This document shows, piece after piece, positions 1 through 8,638 of a stretch of 24,519 bases of DNA; the stretch's first letter is position 1, and every line of letters starts with the position of its first letter. The DNA lies in contig CAKQWG010000031.1 of the NCBI GenBank assembly GCA_934278005.1, positions 1 to 24,519 of the forward strand, written 5' to 3'. The notes below the pieces were generated by a model. That model was not told the origin of the DNA. It saw only the letters and a program-made list of their open reading frames with translations, and searched no databases. This DNA comes from an uncultured Pirellulaceae bacterium (lineage in GTDB: Bacteria; Planctomycetota; Planctomycetia; Pirellulales; Pirellulaceae). A program made the position numbers and the translations under genes.

Positions 1-220
1 CTATCCTGCGCAGGATGTTCAGCCAGCCCGATGCGAAGAAATCGGGAAACCGGTCGCTGAAGTATACTTGTTCTGGTTGCACGCGCTAACCCGTTGGTAT
101 CTTCGGGCTGCTTTTCGCAGAAGGCCTTCAGTTGGGCTTTCACGGACCGCGGCGAGAATTAAACTCCTTGCAGCTTGAAACCCATACGCGCCCGCTCAAC
201 ACCCCACCAGGACACCTGTC
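1..220. other. left edge and leader of the SulP gene; no assignable gene
   Basis: No start-to-stop gene is supported here. Two plus-strand frames are open from the left edge, to about 90 and about 178, so the 3' end of an upstream gene may lie here, but neither translation is recognisable. A perfect 14-bp palindrome (ATCCTGCGCAGGAT) sits at 3-16 and a 6-bp inverted repeat (CCCGAT/ATCGGG) follows near 30-50. Either could be a 3' hairpin of the upstream gene. AGGA at 209-212 is the ribosome binding site of the next gene. Confidence 0.3.
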
Positions 221-2248
221 ATGTCTCAATCCGCGCCCACCGAACCTGGGAAGCCGAGGGGGAACCTGGCGGGATTCATCCACTACTTTAAGTACGACTT
301 CACCTCCGGCTTGCTGGTGTTCTTGATTGCTTTGCCACTGTGCCTGGGCATTTCAATCGCCAGCGGCTATCCGGCCATCGCAGGTGTGTTCACCGCCATA
401 ATCGGCGCTATCATCACCCCGCTGATCAGCAATTCTGAATTGACCATCAAAGGTCCAGCGGCCGGACTGATCGTGATTGCCATTGGCTGCATCGAGGCCT
501 TTGGGGGCGACGGAATGCTCGGCGGCTGGACTGCATCCGATGCCCAGGCCTACCAGGCGGCCCTGGCTGTAGGGGTCGTGGCGGCGATCCTGCAGGTGTT
601 CTTCGGAGTCTTCCGAGCCGGAATTCTGGGCGAGTTCTTCCCGATCACGGTTGTGCATGGCATGCTCTCAGCCATCGGCGTCATTATCATCGCCAAACAA
701 ATACCGGTGGCGCTGGGTGTGACCGCTGCCGGCGGGCCCATCGAACTACTGCAGCACGTCCCCATGTTTATCGCGGCGGCCAATCCGGCCATCGCGGCCA
801 TCGGGATCGTGAGCATCCTGATCATGTTTCTATGGCCACGCCTGGGCAAAACCTATCCTGTGCTGAAAGTGCTACCGTCGCCGCTGATCGTGCTGCTGTT
901 TGCTATCCCTATGGGGATGGCCTTCGATGCGGTGTGGGCACACTCCCCCTTCCTCCAAGGCCATCGGTACCAACTGAGTGACAACTATCTCGTTTCGATG
1001 CCCGACCGCGTTTTCGGGATGTTCGATTCGATCACCTTGCCCAATTTCTCCGCATTGCAACAGCCCAAAGCTTGGCAATGGGTATTCATGTTCTTCATCA
1101 TCGGTAGCCTCGAATCGCTGCTCAGCGCCAAAGCAGTGGACATCATCGACCCATGGAAGCGCAAGAGCAACATGGATCGCGATATGGTGGCTGTGGGAGC
1201 TGGCAATCTATGCTGTGCACTGGTTGGCGGCCTACCGATGATTTCTGAAATCGTGCGCAGCAAGGCCAATATCGACAATGGCGCCCGCACCCGTTTTGCC
1301 AACTTATGGCACGGCGTATTTTTGCTGGTCTGCGTGGCCTTGATACCGATGGTCCTGCACCGCATTCCAATGGCAGCTTTGGCGGCCATGCTGATCTACA
1401 CCGGATTCCGCCTGGCCCACCCCAATGAATTCATGAACGTGTTGAGAGTCGGCCGCGAGCAGTTCGTCATTTTCGGCGTGACTCTGGTAGCGGTGCTGGC
1501 TACCGATTTGCTTGTGGGCATCGCAGTGGGAATCGTGTCCAAATTCGCCATTCATATCTCCAACGGCGTCCCGCTCCGTTCGCTGTTCAGGCCCGAGCTC
1601 AAGGTCGTGGCCGATGACGGCCAGACCGTGCGGCTGCAAGCCTACAAGTCGGCCGTGTTTAGCAATTGGATTCCACTGCGCCTGCAAATCGAGCGCAAGG
1701 GACTGCTGGACTGCAAAAACGTGGAACTCGACCTGTCCGAGACGGAGCTGGTCGATCACAGCGTCATGGACAAGCTGGCCGAGATGGAGAGCGACTTTGC
1801 ACAGCAGGGCCTGCTGTTCAGCGTGGTCGGGCTTGACGCTCACGAACCGTTTGCCGACCACGCCCAGTCTGCGCGCCGCAAAGGCATCTGCAGCGTGCTG
1901 CGAGTGACCATCATTGCCGATCCTCAGCTGGAAGGGCAGCTGGTCCGCGACCTGGCCCACATGGGAGCTACCGGATATACCGCAGTGGCGTGTTACGGGG
2001 CTGGGCGGCGGCAGATGTCGACGGACCCGACGGAGCCTGTTGCACAAATCCGCATCGAGGTCATCGCGGTCAAGGAAGTCGCACTGACGATCATGGATTA
2101 CCTGCGCAACGATCTTCAGCCGCACCATCGCTTGACCTTCTGTGCCGACACCGTGCAGGTCGCCCGCTTCGACGCCTTTACCCCCTCACCAGCCCCAGCC
2201 GCCGAACTGCCCCTCCAGGAGGCACCGCTAGAATCCGCGCAGCTCTAG
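221..2248 (+). CDS. SulP-family anion (probably bicarbonate) transporter with STAS and C-terminal PII-like domains
   Basis: Inner-membrane transporter of 675 aa. Residues about 25-445 form the hydrophobic SulP core: the N-terminal hydrophobic run with [15 protein letters not shown] near 75-89, [20 protein letters not shown] at 296-315, and [20 protein letters not shown] at 336-355. Residues about 460-545 look like a STAS domain ([18 protein letters not shown]). Residues about 558-653 resemble PII-like/SbtB proteins: [19 protein letters not shown], then GATGYTAV, a glycine turn, [10 protein letters not shown] and a final strand. The core resembles SulP proteins fused to or linked with carbonic anhydrase, and SbtB-type PII proteins control bicarbonate uptake in cyanobacteria, so bicarbonate is the favoured substrate (inference). 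The sulfite reductase downstream leaves sulfate possible. The ATG has AGGA 8 nt upstream. Confidence 0.9.
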   Translation: MSQSAPTEPGKPRGNLAGFIHYFKYDFTSGLLVFLIALPLCLGISIASGYPAIAGVFTAIIGAIITPLISNSELTIKGPAAGLIVIAIGCIEAFGGDGMLGGWTASDAQAYQAALAVGVVAAILQVFFGVFRAGILGEFFPITVVHGMLSAIGVIIIAKQIPVALGVTAAGGPIELLQHVPMFIAAANPAIAAIGIVSILIMFLWPRLGKTYPVLKVLPSPLIVLLFAIPMGMAFDAVWAHSPFLQGHRYQLSDNYLVSMPDRVFGMFDSITLPNFSALQQPKAWQWVFMFFIIGSLESLLSAKAVDIIDPWKRKSNMDRDMVAVGAGNLCCALVGGLPMISEIVRSKANIDNGARTRFANLWHGVFLLVCVALIPMVLHRIPMAALAAMLIYTGFRLAHPNEFMNVLRVGREQFVIFGVTLVAVLATDLLVGIAVGIVSKFAIHISNGVPLRSLFRPELKVVADDGQTVRLQAYKSAVFSNWIPLRLQIERKGLLDCKNVELDLSETELVDHSVMDKLAEMESDFAQQGLLFSVVGLDAHEPFADHAQSARRKGICSVLRVTIIADPQLEGQLVRDLAHMGATGYTAVACYGAGRRQMSTDPTEPVAQIRIEVIAVKEVALTIMDYLRNDLQPHHRLTFCADTVQVARFDAFTPSPAPAAELPLQEAPLESAQL

Positions 2249-2295
2249 CCAATCTACTCAGGGGCGTTCTGGCCAAGCTACTGAGGGGCGTTCTA
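2248..2295 (+). repeat. 24-bp tandem duplication directly after the SulP stop codon
   Basis: Two adjacent 24-bp units, 2248-2271 and 2272-2295, match at 21 of 24 positions and share the core AGGGGCGTTCT preceded by CTACT. The first unit begins on the last base of the SulP stop codon. It looks like a small local duplication. I see no third copy or coding role. Confidence 0.6.
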
Positions 2296-2368
2296 GACAA
2301 GCAGCGGGACGCCCACGCAAATAGTTTCGCAGGAGACCGGCAAACGTGTTGCAGCCCAACAGTCGAGC

Positions 2369-2396
2369 TTGACAATGCCGACAAGTCGACTTACAA
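2369..2396 (+). promoter_or_regulatory. candidate sigma70-like promoter for the sulfite reductase gene
   Basis: TTGACA at 2369-2374 is a perfect -35 hexamer, followed after 16 bp by TTACAA at 2391-2396 as a weak -10. It lies about 70 bp ahead of the sulfite reductase start, inside a 220-bp gap, which fits a transcript separate from SulP. Planctomycete promoters are poorly defined, so this is only a candidate. Confidence 0.3.
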
Positions 2397-2468
2397 ACAT
2401 GTTGCGACTGTGCAGGTTTTGTACCTTCTTACATGGGCCAGTCGAAATCCGTTTGAGGAAAGCTGTCG

Positions 2469-4301
2469 ATGTCTAACGCAGAGCCCGAAAAGGCCGCCGA
2501 GTCGGAAAATTCAAGTGGGCCAGAAGAGTCCGTAAAGAAGTCTAAAGTTGAGTATATCAAGGAGGCCAGCATTGGCTTGCGTGGCTCGATCGTGGCGGAA
2601 CTCGCCGATCAAACCACAGATTTGGTAGCAGACGAGACGACGAAACTACTGAAATTTCACGGCACCTATCAACAAGATGACCGAGACTTGCGCAAAGAGC
2701 GCCGCAAGGAAGGCCTGGGCAAAGCCTACTCGTTCATGGTCCGCAACCGCATTCCGGGCGGCAAGATGACGGCAGAGCAGTTCCTAGGGGAGCTGGATAT
2801 CGCCGACGAACTCGGCAACGGCACGATCCGCATCACAACCCGCCAAAGCATTCAGCTCCACGGCGTAGTCAAGAACAACTTGTGGGGCGTCATCCACCGC
2901 ATCAACGAAATCAAACTCTCCACGCAATCCGCCTGCGGCGATGTGACGCGGAACGTCTGCTGCTGCCCAGCCCCACTGCGGCAAAATGGGCTGCGCGACC
3001 AACTCCAACAGTTGGCCGACGAGATCGCTGTGCATGTCCGTCCCAAGACTGGGGCCTACCACGAGATCTGGATCAAAGATCCCATTTCCGGCAAGAGCGA
3101 ACAAGTTGTCGGGCCGCCACCTGAGGCGGAGTACGATCCAATTTACGGCAAGGCCTACCTGCCGCGGAAATTTAAAATCGGCATCGCGCTGTGCGAAGAC
3201 AACTGCATCGACATCTACGATAACGACCTGGGGCTACTGGGCATTACCGAAGGTGACAAGCTGATTGGCTTTAACATCCTGCCGGGCGGCGGCATGGGCA
3301 CGACTCCCTCCAAAGCCAATTGCTTCCCCGCGTTAGCCAAACGCCTGACTTTTGTTAAGCCCGAGCACGTGATGCCCATCATCACGGCCATTATCATGGT
3401 GCAGCGCGATTTCGGCGACCGAGCCGATCGCAGCCAAGCTAGGCTGAAGTACACGATTAACAATATGGGGTTGCCGGCCTTCAAAGCCAAGGTTGAAGAA
3501 TACCTCTCCGAAGCCGAGGCGATCTGCGGCGTGCCAGACGGAACTCTGCCTCGGCCGCTGCCTGAACCAGACCCAGCCGACGTGACCGAGCACAACGATC
3601 ACATGGGCTGGCATGAGCAAGGCGACGGCAAGCTGTTCTTGGGCTTGCCAATCGAGAACGGACGCGTCAAGGACGAAGGTGAACTGCGTCTCAAGTCGGC
3701 CTTTCGCGTGCTGTTCAATGGCCACGTTAGCAACTGCCGCTTGACCGCTCAGCAGAATATCCTGCTCTGCGATATAGCGCCCAGCCAGCGACCCGAGATC
3801 GAGAAGATCCTGGCCGAGCACGGGGTAATCACCGTCGAACAGATGAGCAACGCGCGGCGCTTCGCATTTGCCTGCCCAGCCCTGCCAACCTGCGGCTTGG
3901 CCGTTACCGAAAGCGAACGCGCACTGCCCGGCGTGATCGATAGCGTGGAAGCTGAGCTGAGCGAGATGGGACTTGCCGACGAGCAGTTCTCCATCCGCAT
4001 GACCGGCTGCCCCAACGGCTGCGCACGCCCTTACAACTCAGACATTGGTCTGGTCGGCCGCAGCGTGGACGGCAAGACCGGCGAGGGACGCTACACGATT
4101 TTCCTCGGCGGCGGCATGCTCGGCAATCGCATGGCCACCCTGTTTAAAGATCAAGTGCCGCGCAGCGAGATTACCGCTACGCTACGCCCGGTGTTCGCTC
4201 ACTTCAAAGAGCATCGCCAGCCTGGCGAAGTGTTCGGCGACTTCTGCAATCGCATTGGCGTAGAAGAGCTGAATCGCATCGCCGAGCCAGTCTCTAGCTA
4301 G
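2469..4301 (+). CDS. cysI: assimilatory sulfite reductase, siroheme/4Fe-4S hemoprotein (CysI/Sir family)
   Basis: Cytoplasmic enzyme of 610 aa for the six-electron reduction of sulfite to sulfide. The four cluster/siroheme cysteines fit C469 and C475 (ACPALPTCGLAVTESER) and C514 and C518 (MTGCPNGCARPY), in the spacing of CysI. The substrate-binding basic residues also fit: R125 in RITTRQSIQLHG, R161 in DVTRNV, and K234 and K236 in YLPRKFKIG. The first 25 or so residues are an acidic, low-complexity leader. GAGGAA at 2455-2460, 8 nt upstream, supports the start. No flavoprotein (CysJ) gene is in the window, so the donor may be ferredoxin or an unlinked CysJ. Nitrite reductases share the fold, but the TGCPNGC/PALPTC details favour sulfite. 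Confidence 0.92.
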   Translation: MSNAEPEKAAESENSSGPEESVKKSKVEYIKEASIGLRGSIVAELADQTTDLVADETTKLLKFHGTYQQDDRDLRKERRKEGLGKAYSFMVRNRIPGGKMTAEQFLGELDIADELGNGTIRITTRQSIQLHGVVKNNLWGVIHRINEIKLSTQSACGDVTRNVCCCPAPLRQNGLRDQLQQLADEIAVHVRPKTGAYHEIWIKDPISGKSEQVVGPPPEAEYDPIYGKAYLPRKFKIGIALCEDNCIDIYDNDLGLLGITEGDKLIGFNILPGGGMGTTPSKANCFPALAKRLTFVKPEHVMPIITAIIMVQRDFGDRADRSQARLKYTINNMGLPAFKAKVEEYLSEAEAICGVPDGTLPRPLPEPDPADVTEHNDHMGWHEQGDGKLFLGLPIENGRVKDEGELRLKSAFRVLFNGHVSNCRLTAQQNILLCDIAPSQRPEIEKILAEHGVITVEQMSNARRFAFACPALPTCGLAVTESERALPGVIDSVEAELSEMGLADEQFSIRMTGCPNGCARPYNSDIGLVGRSVDGKTGEGRYTIFLGGGMLGNRMATLFKDQVPRSEITATLRPVFAHFKEHRQPGEVFGDFCNRIGVEELNRIAEPVSS

Positions 4302-4365
4302 ATCGATCTGCTAGATAAACCTGCCCTCAGGTAGTCGCTCCGCTCGCTGCGGACAGCCCACAATG

Positions 4366-4391
4366 GATCCTCTCCCCTCAGGGAGAGGATC
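4366..4391. terminator. hairpin between convergent genes, possible bidirectional terminator
   Basis: A perfect 11-bp inverted repeat, GATCCTCTCCC and GGGAGAGGATC, encloses a 4-nt loop CTCA. It lies between the convergent sulfite reductase and methyltransferase genes, where a shared terminator is expected. No T-run follows on either strand, so it may instead stabilise mRNA ends or be a dispersed repeat. Confidence 0.5.
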
Positions 4392-4472
4392 TCTGCGTAT
4401 AAAGATGTCTGCGCACAAGCTGGCGACATTCTTTCGCATTGTAGCACCACCAAAGCTGGCAATCGCGTGGCA

Positions 4473-5216
4473 TTATTTATCAAACGTGAACGTACCACCA
4501 TTCCGCCGCCAAGTCTGCGCGACCAGCATGCCGTGGCCGCCTATCCGCTCGGTAGCCAGCCGCATAGCGTTCTGCTTGATGAACGACTGGCAATCGACCA
4601 GTTGGCTATTAGCGAGGCCGGTTTGCCGAGCAAAAAAGAGGTGCATCGCCCACAACAGCAGCCGCGCACGGGGCCTCTGCCATGGCCTGCGTGGATAAGT
4701 GAAGTCCACATACAAATACACCCCGTCGTCGCGCAGTGCGGCTAACCACAGCGGCAGATGCTCGCTCAATTCCGCGGGGCTGAAACAGTCCAGAAAAAAC
4801 GGTGTGACCACGATATCAAAAGTCTGACGCTGCGGCGCGTAGCTCAGGGCATCGCGCTGCTCGAATCGAACCACCCCCGCGTAGGCATCCGAGCAGGGCT
4901 GCTTCCGCGCCACGGTTGCCAACCGCGATCGCTGCCGCTGCAGCATGGCCGAGCTGAAGTCCACACTGGTGATCGACCAAGGTGCCACAGTCGGTCCAGA
5001 CGTGCGAGCGGCGCCGCGCCGCGCCAGGTTACATCGATAAATGTACAGTTGCTCCAGCAGCCGCCCGTCGCCATCGCCCAGAATCAGCAACTGCTGCCAC
5101 GCCGGAAGCTGGTCGACCAAGGCCGTGCGGGCCCGCTGCAACTGGCCGCCAAACACCAGCCATTCCAACGCATGATAGCTGGCGGCCAGTCGATCGTAGC
5201 CCTGCGCTTTATCCAT
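4473..5216 (-). CDS. class I SAM-dependent methyltransferase, substrate unknown
   Basis: A Rossmann-fold methyltransferase of 247 aa from this start. The order of motifs is a YDRLAASYHALEWLVFG leader, motif I LLILGDGDGRLLEQL (about 43-57), an acidic strand end ITSVDFSSAMLQ, a motif-II-like FEQRDALSYAP, and the motif-IV-like FDIVVTPFFLDCFSPAEL, then LRDDGVYLYVDF. Motif I has D in place of one usual glycine. It is last in the minus-strand run dodecin, UbiA-like protein, methyltransferase, 46 to 70 bp after the UbiA-like stop depending on start. An in-frame GTG at 5240 would add 8 residues, but the family usually begins near the YDxxAxxY motif, so the ATG at 5216 is preferred. Pairing with a UbiA-like protein suggests quinone or isoprenoid methylation, which is speculation. 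Confidence 0.78.
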   Translation of the reverse strand: MDKAQGYDRLAASYHALEWLVFGGQLQRARTALVDQLPAWQQLLILGDGDGRLLEQLYIYRCNLARRGAARTSGPTVAPWSITSVDFSSAMLQRQRSRLATVARKQPCSDAYAGVVRFEQRDALSYAPQRQTFDIVVTPFFLDCFSPAELSEHLPLWLAALRDDGVYLYVDFTYPRRPWQRPRARLLLWAMHLFFARQTGLANSQLVDCQSFIKQNAMRLATERIGGHGMLVAQTWRRNGGTFTFDK

Positions 5217-5285
5217 CTTTGACTCGTTGACTGACGTCACCGAGCCGCTGTGGGCGAGCTTGGCGCGACCAGCACATCACACGCA

Positions 5286-6392
5286 TCAGATCCAGCACAA
5301 CAGCACCAGTGGTGGAGTCCACAGGACGGCATCGACCCACGCGCTGCGCACGTCGAACATCGGCGGAGAGCTACCAGCAACCGCGGTGTGAGCACGCCTA
5401 CAAAAGCCGCTGGCCGGCAAAAACACGGAAATCAGCAACCCCAACGCGCTGGCTAGACCCGCAATCTCAATGGGTAGAGGAAGAGCCAAAAGCAGCAAGG
5501 CTCCCAGCGGCAGCCCCACTACGGCCGCTGCCCAACAGACTTGAGCCCTGGTGCGCGTGGAGCCGTTGTGGTGGCTGTCAGGACGAGTCGCAATGGAACG
5601 AAACGCTTGCGCTAGATCATAAACGCGGTCAAAGCGGGCCACTAAAATGCAGTTCCACGAAAACAGCACCGCCAGCGCACAGGTCGCTACCAGCAGCGGC
5701 CATGCCGTCGCTGTAATATCGGCCAGGCTACCGACGGCGGCTTGACCGTTGGAAAACCATTCCGTCCACGTGGTCAGCGAGACTCCCAAGGAGAATAGCA
5801 CGCCCACTCGCACCTCTTTGGGCAGACGCGTTTCCAACCACTGCAGTTCTCCAGCCCTGGGTTCGCACGCCACGCGCTGCGCGGCGCAACCCCCTGCGGA
5901 AACATTCTCAGCGGCAACACCCTCGGAGAAAAGACGCTCAGCGCGAGACCGCTGCGAAGTAACGCGAGAGCGCTGCGAAGTAAAGTGCACGCTGGCTCCA
6001 TACACCAACACGGCCGAAGCTAGGAACAAACCGTTTTGCACCAACTCCATCGGCAGCCAGCGCACTACCACCAACGTATTAGCCAATAACCCCACAATCC
6101 ACAGTGATATGAACAAGCGGCGGTGCCGTCGGTAGAATCGATGCCGCAGAGTATGCGGTCGCTGCACGTCCAGCTTAGCGCCGTCGAGCAAGCGATCTGC
6201 GACGTAGATCAACCACACCGTCAGCCCTAGGGCCACGCCTTCGGACCAGTTGGTGGAACGTTTGCAGAAGACCCGCATCAACAACTGCTGCCACACGACC
6301 GCTACAAATACTGCATCGAGTGAAAGCACGCTTGCCCAGGCGGGAAGCGGAATGCGCCCCAGTCCAACAGCGTTGCCGGCCGCCAACTTCAC
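5286..6392 (-). CDS. UbiA-like polytopic membrane protein with a repeat-derived insert
   Basis: A 368-aa protein with several hydrophobic segments. Two Asp motifs spaced as in UbiA prenyltransferases are visible: D66 and D70 in YVADRLLDG, and D255 and D259 in [23 protein letters not shown] near 190-203 also fits the family. UbiA enzymes join prenyl chains to aromatic acceptors in the membrane, but the first motif here lacks the usual NDxxD form, so activity is unproven. Residues about 138-186 form an Arg/Ser/Ala-rich stretch unlike the rest, containing [14 protein letters not shown] from a 21-bp tandem repeat. The start is GTG, overlapping the dodecin stop as GTGA, which implies translational coupling. 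Confidence 0.7.
   Translation of the reverse strand: MKLAAGNAVGLGRIPLPAWASVLSLDAVFVAVVWQQLLMRVFCKRSTNWSEGVALGLTVWLIYVADRLLDGAKLDVQRPHTLRHRFYRRHRRLFISLWIVGLLANTLVVVRWLPMELVQNGLFLASAVLVYGASVHFTSQRSRVTSQRSRAERLFSEGVAAENVSAGGCAAQRVACEPRAGELQWLETRLPKEVRVGVLFSLGVSLTTWTEWFSNGQAAVGSLADITATAWPLLVATCALAVLFSWNCILVARFDRVYDLAQAFRSIATRPDSHHNGSTRTRAQVCWAAAVVGLPLGALLLLALPLPIEIAGLASALGLLISVFLPASGFCRRAHTAVAGSSPPMFDVRSAWVDAVLWTPPLVLLCWI
5942..5983 (-). repeat. 21-bp in-frame tandem repeat inside the UbiA-like gene
   Basis: Units 5942-5962 and 5963-5983 are 21 bp each, adjacent, and differ at one base. On the coding strand they encode TSQRSRV and TSQRSRA. They form the start of the atypical loop of the UbiA-like protein. 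Confidence 0.8.
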
Positions 6393-6598
6393 GATTCTAG
6401 CTTGAAACCAATCTTAACAGTCACTTGCCAATGCGAGACTTTGCCATCGGCAATATCGCCACGCGTCTCAATGACTTCGAACCACCGCATGTCGCGCACG
6501 GATCGAGCCGCTTGGGCTAGTGCGTTGGCGACTGCATCCTCGATCGAGGTCGGCGAACTGCCCACGATTTCGAGTTTTTTATAGACGTGTTCAGACAT
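6389..6598 (-). CDS. dodecin, small flavin-binding protein
   Basis: A 69-aa protein of normal dodecin length. It shows [36 protein letters not shown] and [20 protein letters not shown], the usual strand, helix and two strands. The Trp in MRWFEV matches the residue that stacks on flavin in characterised dodecins. Dodecins form hollow cytosolic dodecamers that store or buffer riboflavin, FMN or lumichrome. AGGAG at 6605-6609 lies 6 nt ahead of the ATG. It heads the run with the UbiA-like and methyltransferase genes and is divergent from the Rieske gene. Confidence 0.93.
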   Translation of the reverse strand: MSEHVYKKLEIVGSSPTSIEDAVANALAQAARSVRDMRWFEVIETRGDIADGKVSHWQVTVKIGFKLES

Positions 6599-6749
6599 AG
6601 TTTGCTCCTACTTGGTCGTCGGTGTTGGCTTCATATACCTATAAGTGTAGAATGTTCGCCACCATGAAGCTAGCCGATGCACGATATTGCAAATTGGACT
6701 AGGCTGCCCACAAGAACAACGTGCAACGCAATAGCCGCCGAAAGCTGCC

Positions 6750-7061
6750 ATGCCGACATTGATCAAAGTAGCCCAGGTCTCCGCGGTGCCTCCAGGAAGC
6801 AGTCTACTGGTGGAGGCCGATGGACAATTCCTAGCGCTGTTCAATGTGGCAGGAAGTTTTTATGCGATCGATGATGCCTGCCCGCATCAGGGCGCCTCGC
6901 TCAGCGAAGGAGAGGTCGTCCGCGGATGCGTGGTGATCTGCCCCTGGCATGGCTGGGAGTTCGATGTTACCAACGGTAAACTGCTAACTCCACCGGGCAC
7001 TCTCAACACGACAACCTATCGAGTTGTCGTGGAGGGTGATGACGTTTTAGTCGAGCTCTGA
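6750..7061 (+). CDS. Rieske-type [2Fe-2S] ferredoxin (NirD-like small protein)
   Basis: A 103-aa single-domain Rieske protein. Cluster ligands are C44 and H46 in ACPHQGA and C64 and H67 in CPWHGWEF, the CxH...CxxH pattern. There is no signal peptide or membrane segment, so it should be a soluble electron carrier, as with ferredoxin components of dioxygenases or the small subunit NirD of nitrite reductase. No oxygenase or nitrite reductase partner is adjacent, so the partner is unknown. No strong Shine-Dalgarno is seen ahead of the ATG. The stop is 12 bp from the stop of the convergent lipoprotein gene. Confidence 0.93.
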   Translation: MPTLIKVAQVSAVPPGSSLLVEADGQFLALFNVAGSFYAIDDACPHQGASLSEGEVVRGCVVICPWHGWEFDVTNGKLLTPPGTLNTTTYRVVVEGDDVLVEL

Positions 7062-7073
7062 GCGACTACTTAA

Positions 7074-7511
7074 CTACTTACTAAGAACATCAAAGTTGAA
7101 TTCTTGGGCCCCGTCAGCAGTGACTTCAATCGACTGCGTGCTCTTGGAATTCCACTGCGGCGGCGCTAGATCGGCCGGTGGACGCTCGGGTTCGCCGGGC
7201 ATGGTGGCAGTGTCTTCCGCACCCTCCGCACCTGGCTTGGGGATATTGATCCGCACGCGATACTTACCAACAGGCAGACCATTTTTCTTTTCGAGGGCAT
7301 ACTTACCGTCTTGAATCACCCCGCCGCTGGAAATCGTCGATTCGCTTCCCTGAGGTTCGAAGCTAATACTGCCATTGCCAACAGGGGCACCGTCGAGTGT
7401 CACCGAACCAGAGATCGCTTTTCTTCCCAGTCCATCATCCTTGCCGCAGCCCACCATCAATGCGAGACATACAGCAACAGTTGTTAAACCGCGAAACGAA
7501 CTAAAAGACAT
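7074..7511 (-). CDS. small lipoprotein with carboxypeptidase-regulatory-like fold
   Basis: About 145 aa. It begins with a signal peptide ending in a lipobox (CLALMVGCGKDD), so the cysteine is probably lipidated. The mature part has ISGSVTLDGAPVGNGSISFE and GVIQDGKYALEKKNGLPVG, followed by YRVRINIPKP, the beta-sandwich signature of transthyretin/carboxypeptidase-regulatory-like domains. Such short lipoproteins are very common in planctomycetes and have no assigned function. An in-frame ATG at 7526 lies 5 codons upstream with no ribosome site. GGAG at 7521-7524 sits 9 nt before the ATG at 7511, which is therefore preferred. Confidence 0.87.
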   Translation of the reverse strand: MSFSSFRGLTTVAVCLALMVGCGKDDGLGRKAISGSVTLDGAPVGNGSISFEPQGSESTISSGGVIQDGKYALEKKNGLPVGKYRVRINIPKPGAEGAEDTATMPGEPERPPADLAPPQWNSKSTQSIEVTADGAQEFNFDVLSK

Positions 7512-7778
7512 GCGACGATTCTCCATAAGACTTTAGACTAGGGTACGACAAAAGTATGCGACCAAGGCTCAAACTAACACGCACCTCGACGCAGCACAAG
7601 TACTTCGCATGTCAAAAGAATCGAATCCCGCAGGGCCTCCTGGGACGCGCGACTTGTGGGATCGGGCACTACCACTTATCGTGCTCAGATCAGCAGTTAA
7701 AGCTCTGCGCAAGACAGCCAAAAATGGTGGGTCTGGGCCAGCGGAGCTGAGCTATTGCCCAACGATGGTGAATTGCAC

Positions 7779-8327
7779 ATGACAGACAAACCGACCAATC
7801 TACCGCTATCGCCGCCAGCGGGCGTTTCCGGCAAACGCGTAACAATTTGGGTAGTCTTGGCGTTGCTCGGCATCGGCATTGCCCTGAGCGCTACGCTGTG
7901 GACTTACAACAGCTTGGATGCGGCCCGCGACGCTTCAGCAATCGCTTGGCGGGAGGCGACTGTGGAGCTAGATCAACGCTATCGCGCCGTGGAGCGGCAA
8001 CTCGCTGAGGCGGCGTCTGAGGCCACAGTATCAGCGGATCTTCGGCAACGCTTTGAATTGGCCGTCGATCGCTTTCGCACCACATCCATCGCAGTTGATC
8101 AAATGGCCGCAGCGGAGAATGTTGAGCAGCTGCTCGGCAGCAACGATTTCCCGGCGGCTGTGCTGCGGGCCAATCCTCCCACAGCCGAGCTCCGTGCCCG
8201 ACTCGACACATACAACCAGCAGCGTCTGCGCGAGCGCGAACTACGCGAAAGCTTCGGCGGCCGCATGCTGGAGCTCTTCTTGTCCTTGCCCGCTTCGACT
8301 CCCTTTCATCTAGCAGCGTCTCCTTAG
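7779..8327 (+). CDS. membrane-anchored LemA-like protein, divergent
   Basis: About 182 aa. After a short polar N-terminus there is one membrane segment (ITIWVV-like start, VLALLGIGIALSATLW), then a helical region. YNSLDAARDASAIAWREATV with ELDQRYRAVERQL resembles the LemA opening pattern (YNxLV...W..I...L.RR.dL). The tail, YNQQRLRERELRESFGGRML to LPASTPF, resembles the LemA end. The match is by eye and weak, so it could be an unrelated single-pass coiled-coil protein. The ATG at 7779 has GGTGA 8 nt upstream. A TTG at 7755 would extend it by 8 codons without a ribosome site. It is probably monocistronic. Confidence 0.65.
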   Translation: MTDKPTNLPLSPPAGVSGKRVTIWVVLALLGIGIALSATLWTYNSLDAARDASAIAWREATVELDQRYRAVERQLAEAASEATVSADLRQRFELAVDRFRTTSIAVDQMAAAENVEQLLGSNDFPAAVLRANPPTAELRARLDTYNQQRLRERELRESFGGRMLELFLSLPASTPFHLAASP

Positions 8328-8638
8328 CGACTTACCAAACTTCGTCAGAGGCTGACAATCGACATTTGTTCCACAGCCCGCCTTGAAATAAGGCTGAGAA
8401 TTGTGTGGGCAACGCAGCTAAATTGAGGCCAACGGTCGAGCCATAAAGTTTGACCAGACCGCAGGTTGCTTATCCGACCGGGGGCAGACCAAGTGTTTTC
8501 TGTGCTTAGCTGGATTTTGCGTCTGTGCTTTCTCACTTCAGCGGTTAACCTCATGGGCATGACTGCCCTCGCGACGCCTAGCAGCCGTTCGCAGCGCACG
8601 AGGTATTTCTTTAATGTCAACTCTCACGGAGTCCTCCC
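8328..8638. other. 311-bp gap; one small hairpin, no gene recognised
   Basis: This separates two plus-strand genes. A 5-bp hairpin, GCCTT (8380-8384) and AAGGC (8390-8394) with a 5-nt loop, lies about 50 bp after the LemA-like stop and may mark its 3' end. There is no T-run. The ribosome site GGAG of the next gene is at 8628-8631. A minus-strand open frame of 91 codons across this gap has no ATG at its 5' end and no recognisable product, so it is not annotated. Confidence 0.4.

Noticed and set aside
1304-2128. 274-codon open frame on the minus strand inside the SulP gene
   Set aside because: It is antisense to a clear transporter gene, has no family resemblance and is explained by codon bias of the real frame.
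4366-4391. End of an insertion sequence (terminal inverted repeat)
   Set aside because: The inverted repeat has a 4-nt loop and no transposase or partner end nearby. A hairpin terminator or dispersed repeat explains it.
8345-8620. 91-codon minus-strand frame in the gap before the acidic-protein gene
   Set aside because: It has only a TTG at its 5' end, no ribosome site and no recognisable product.
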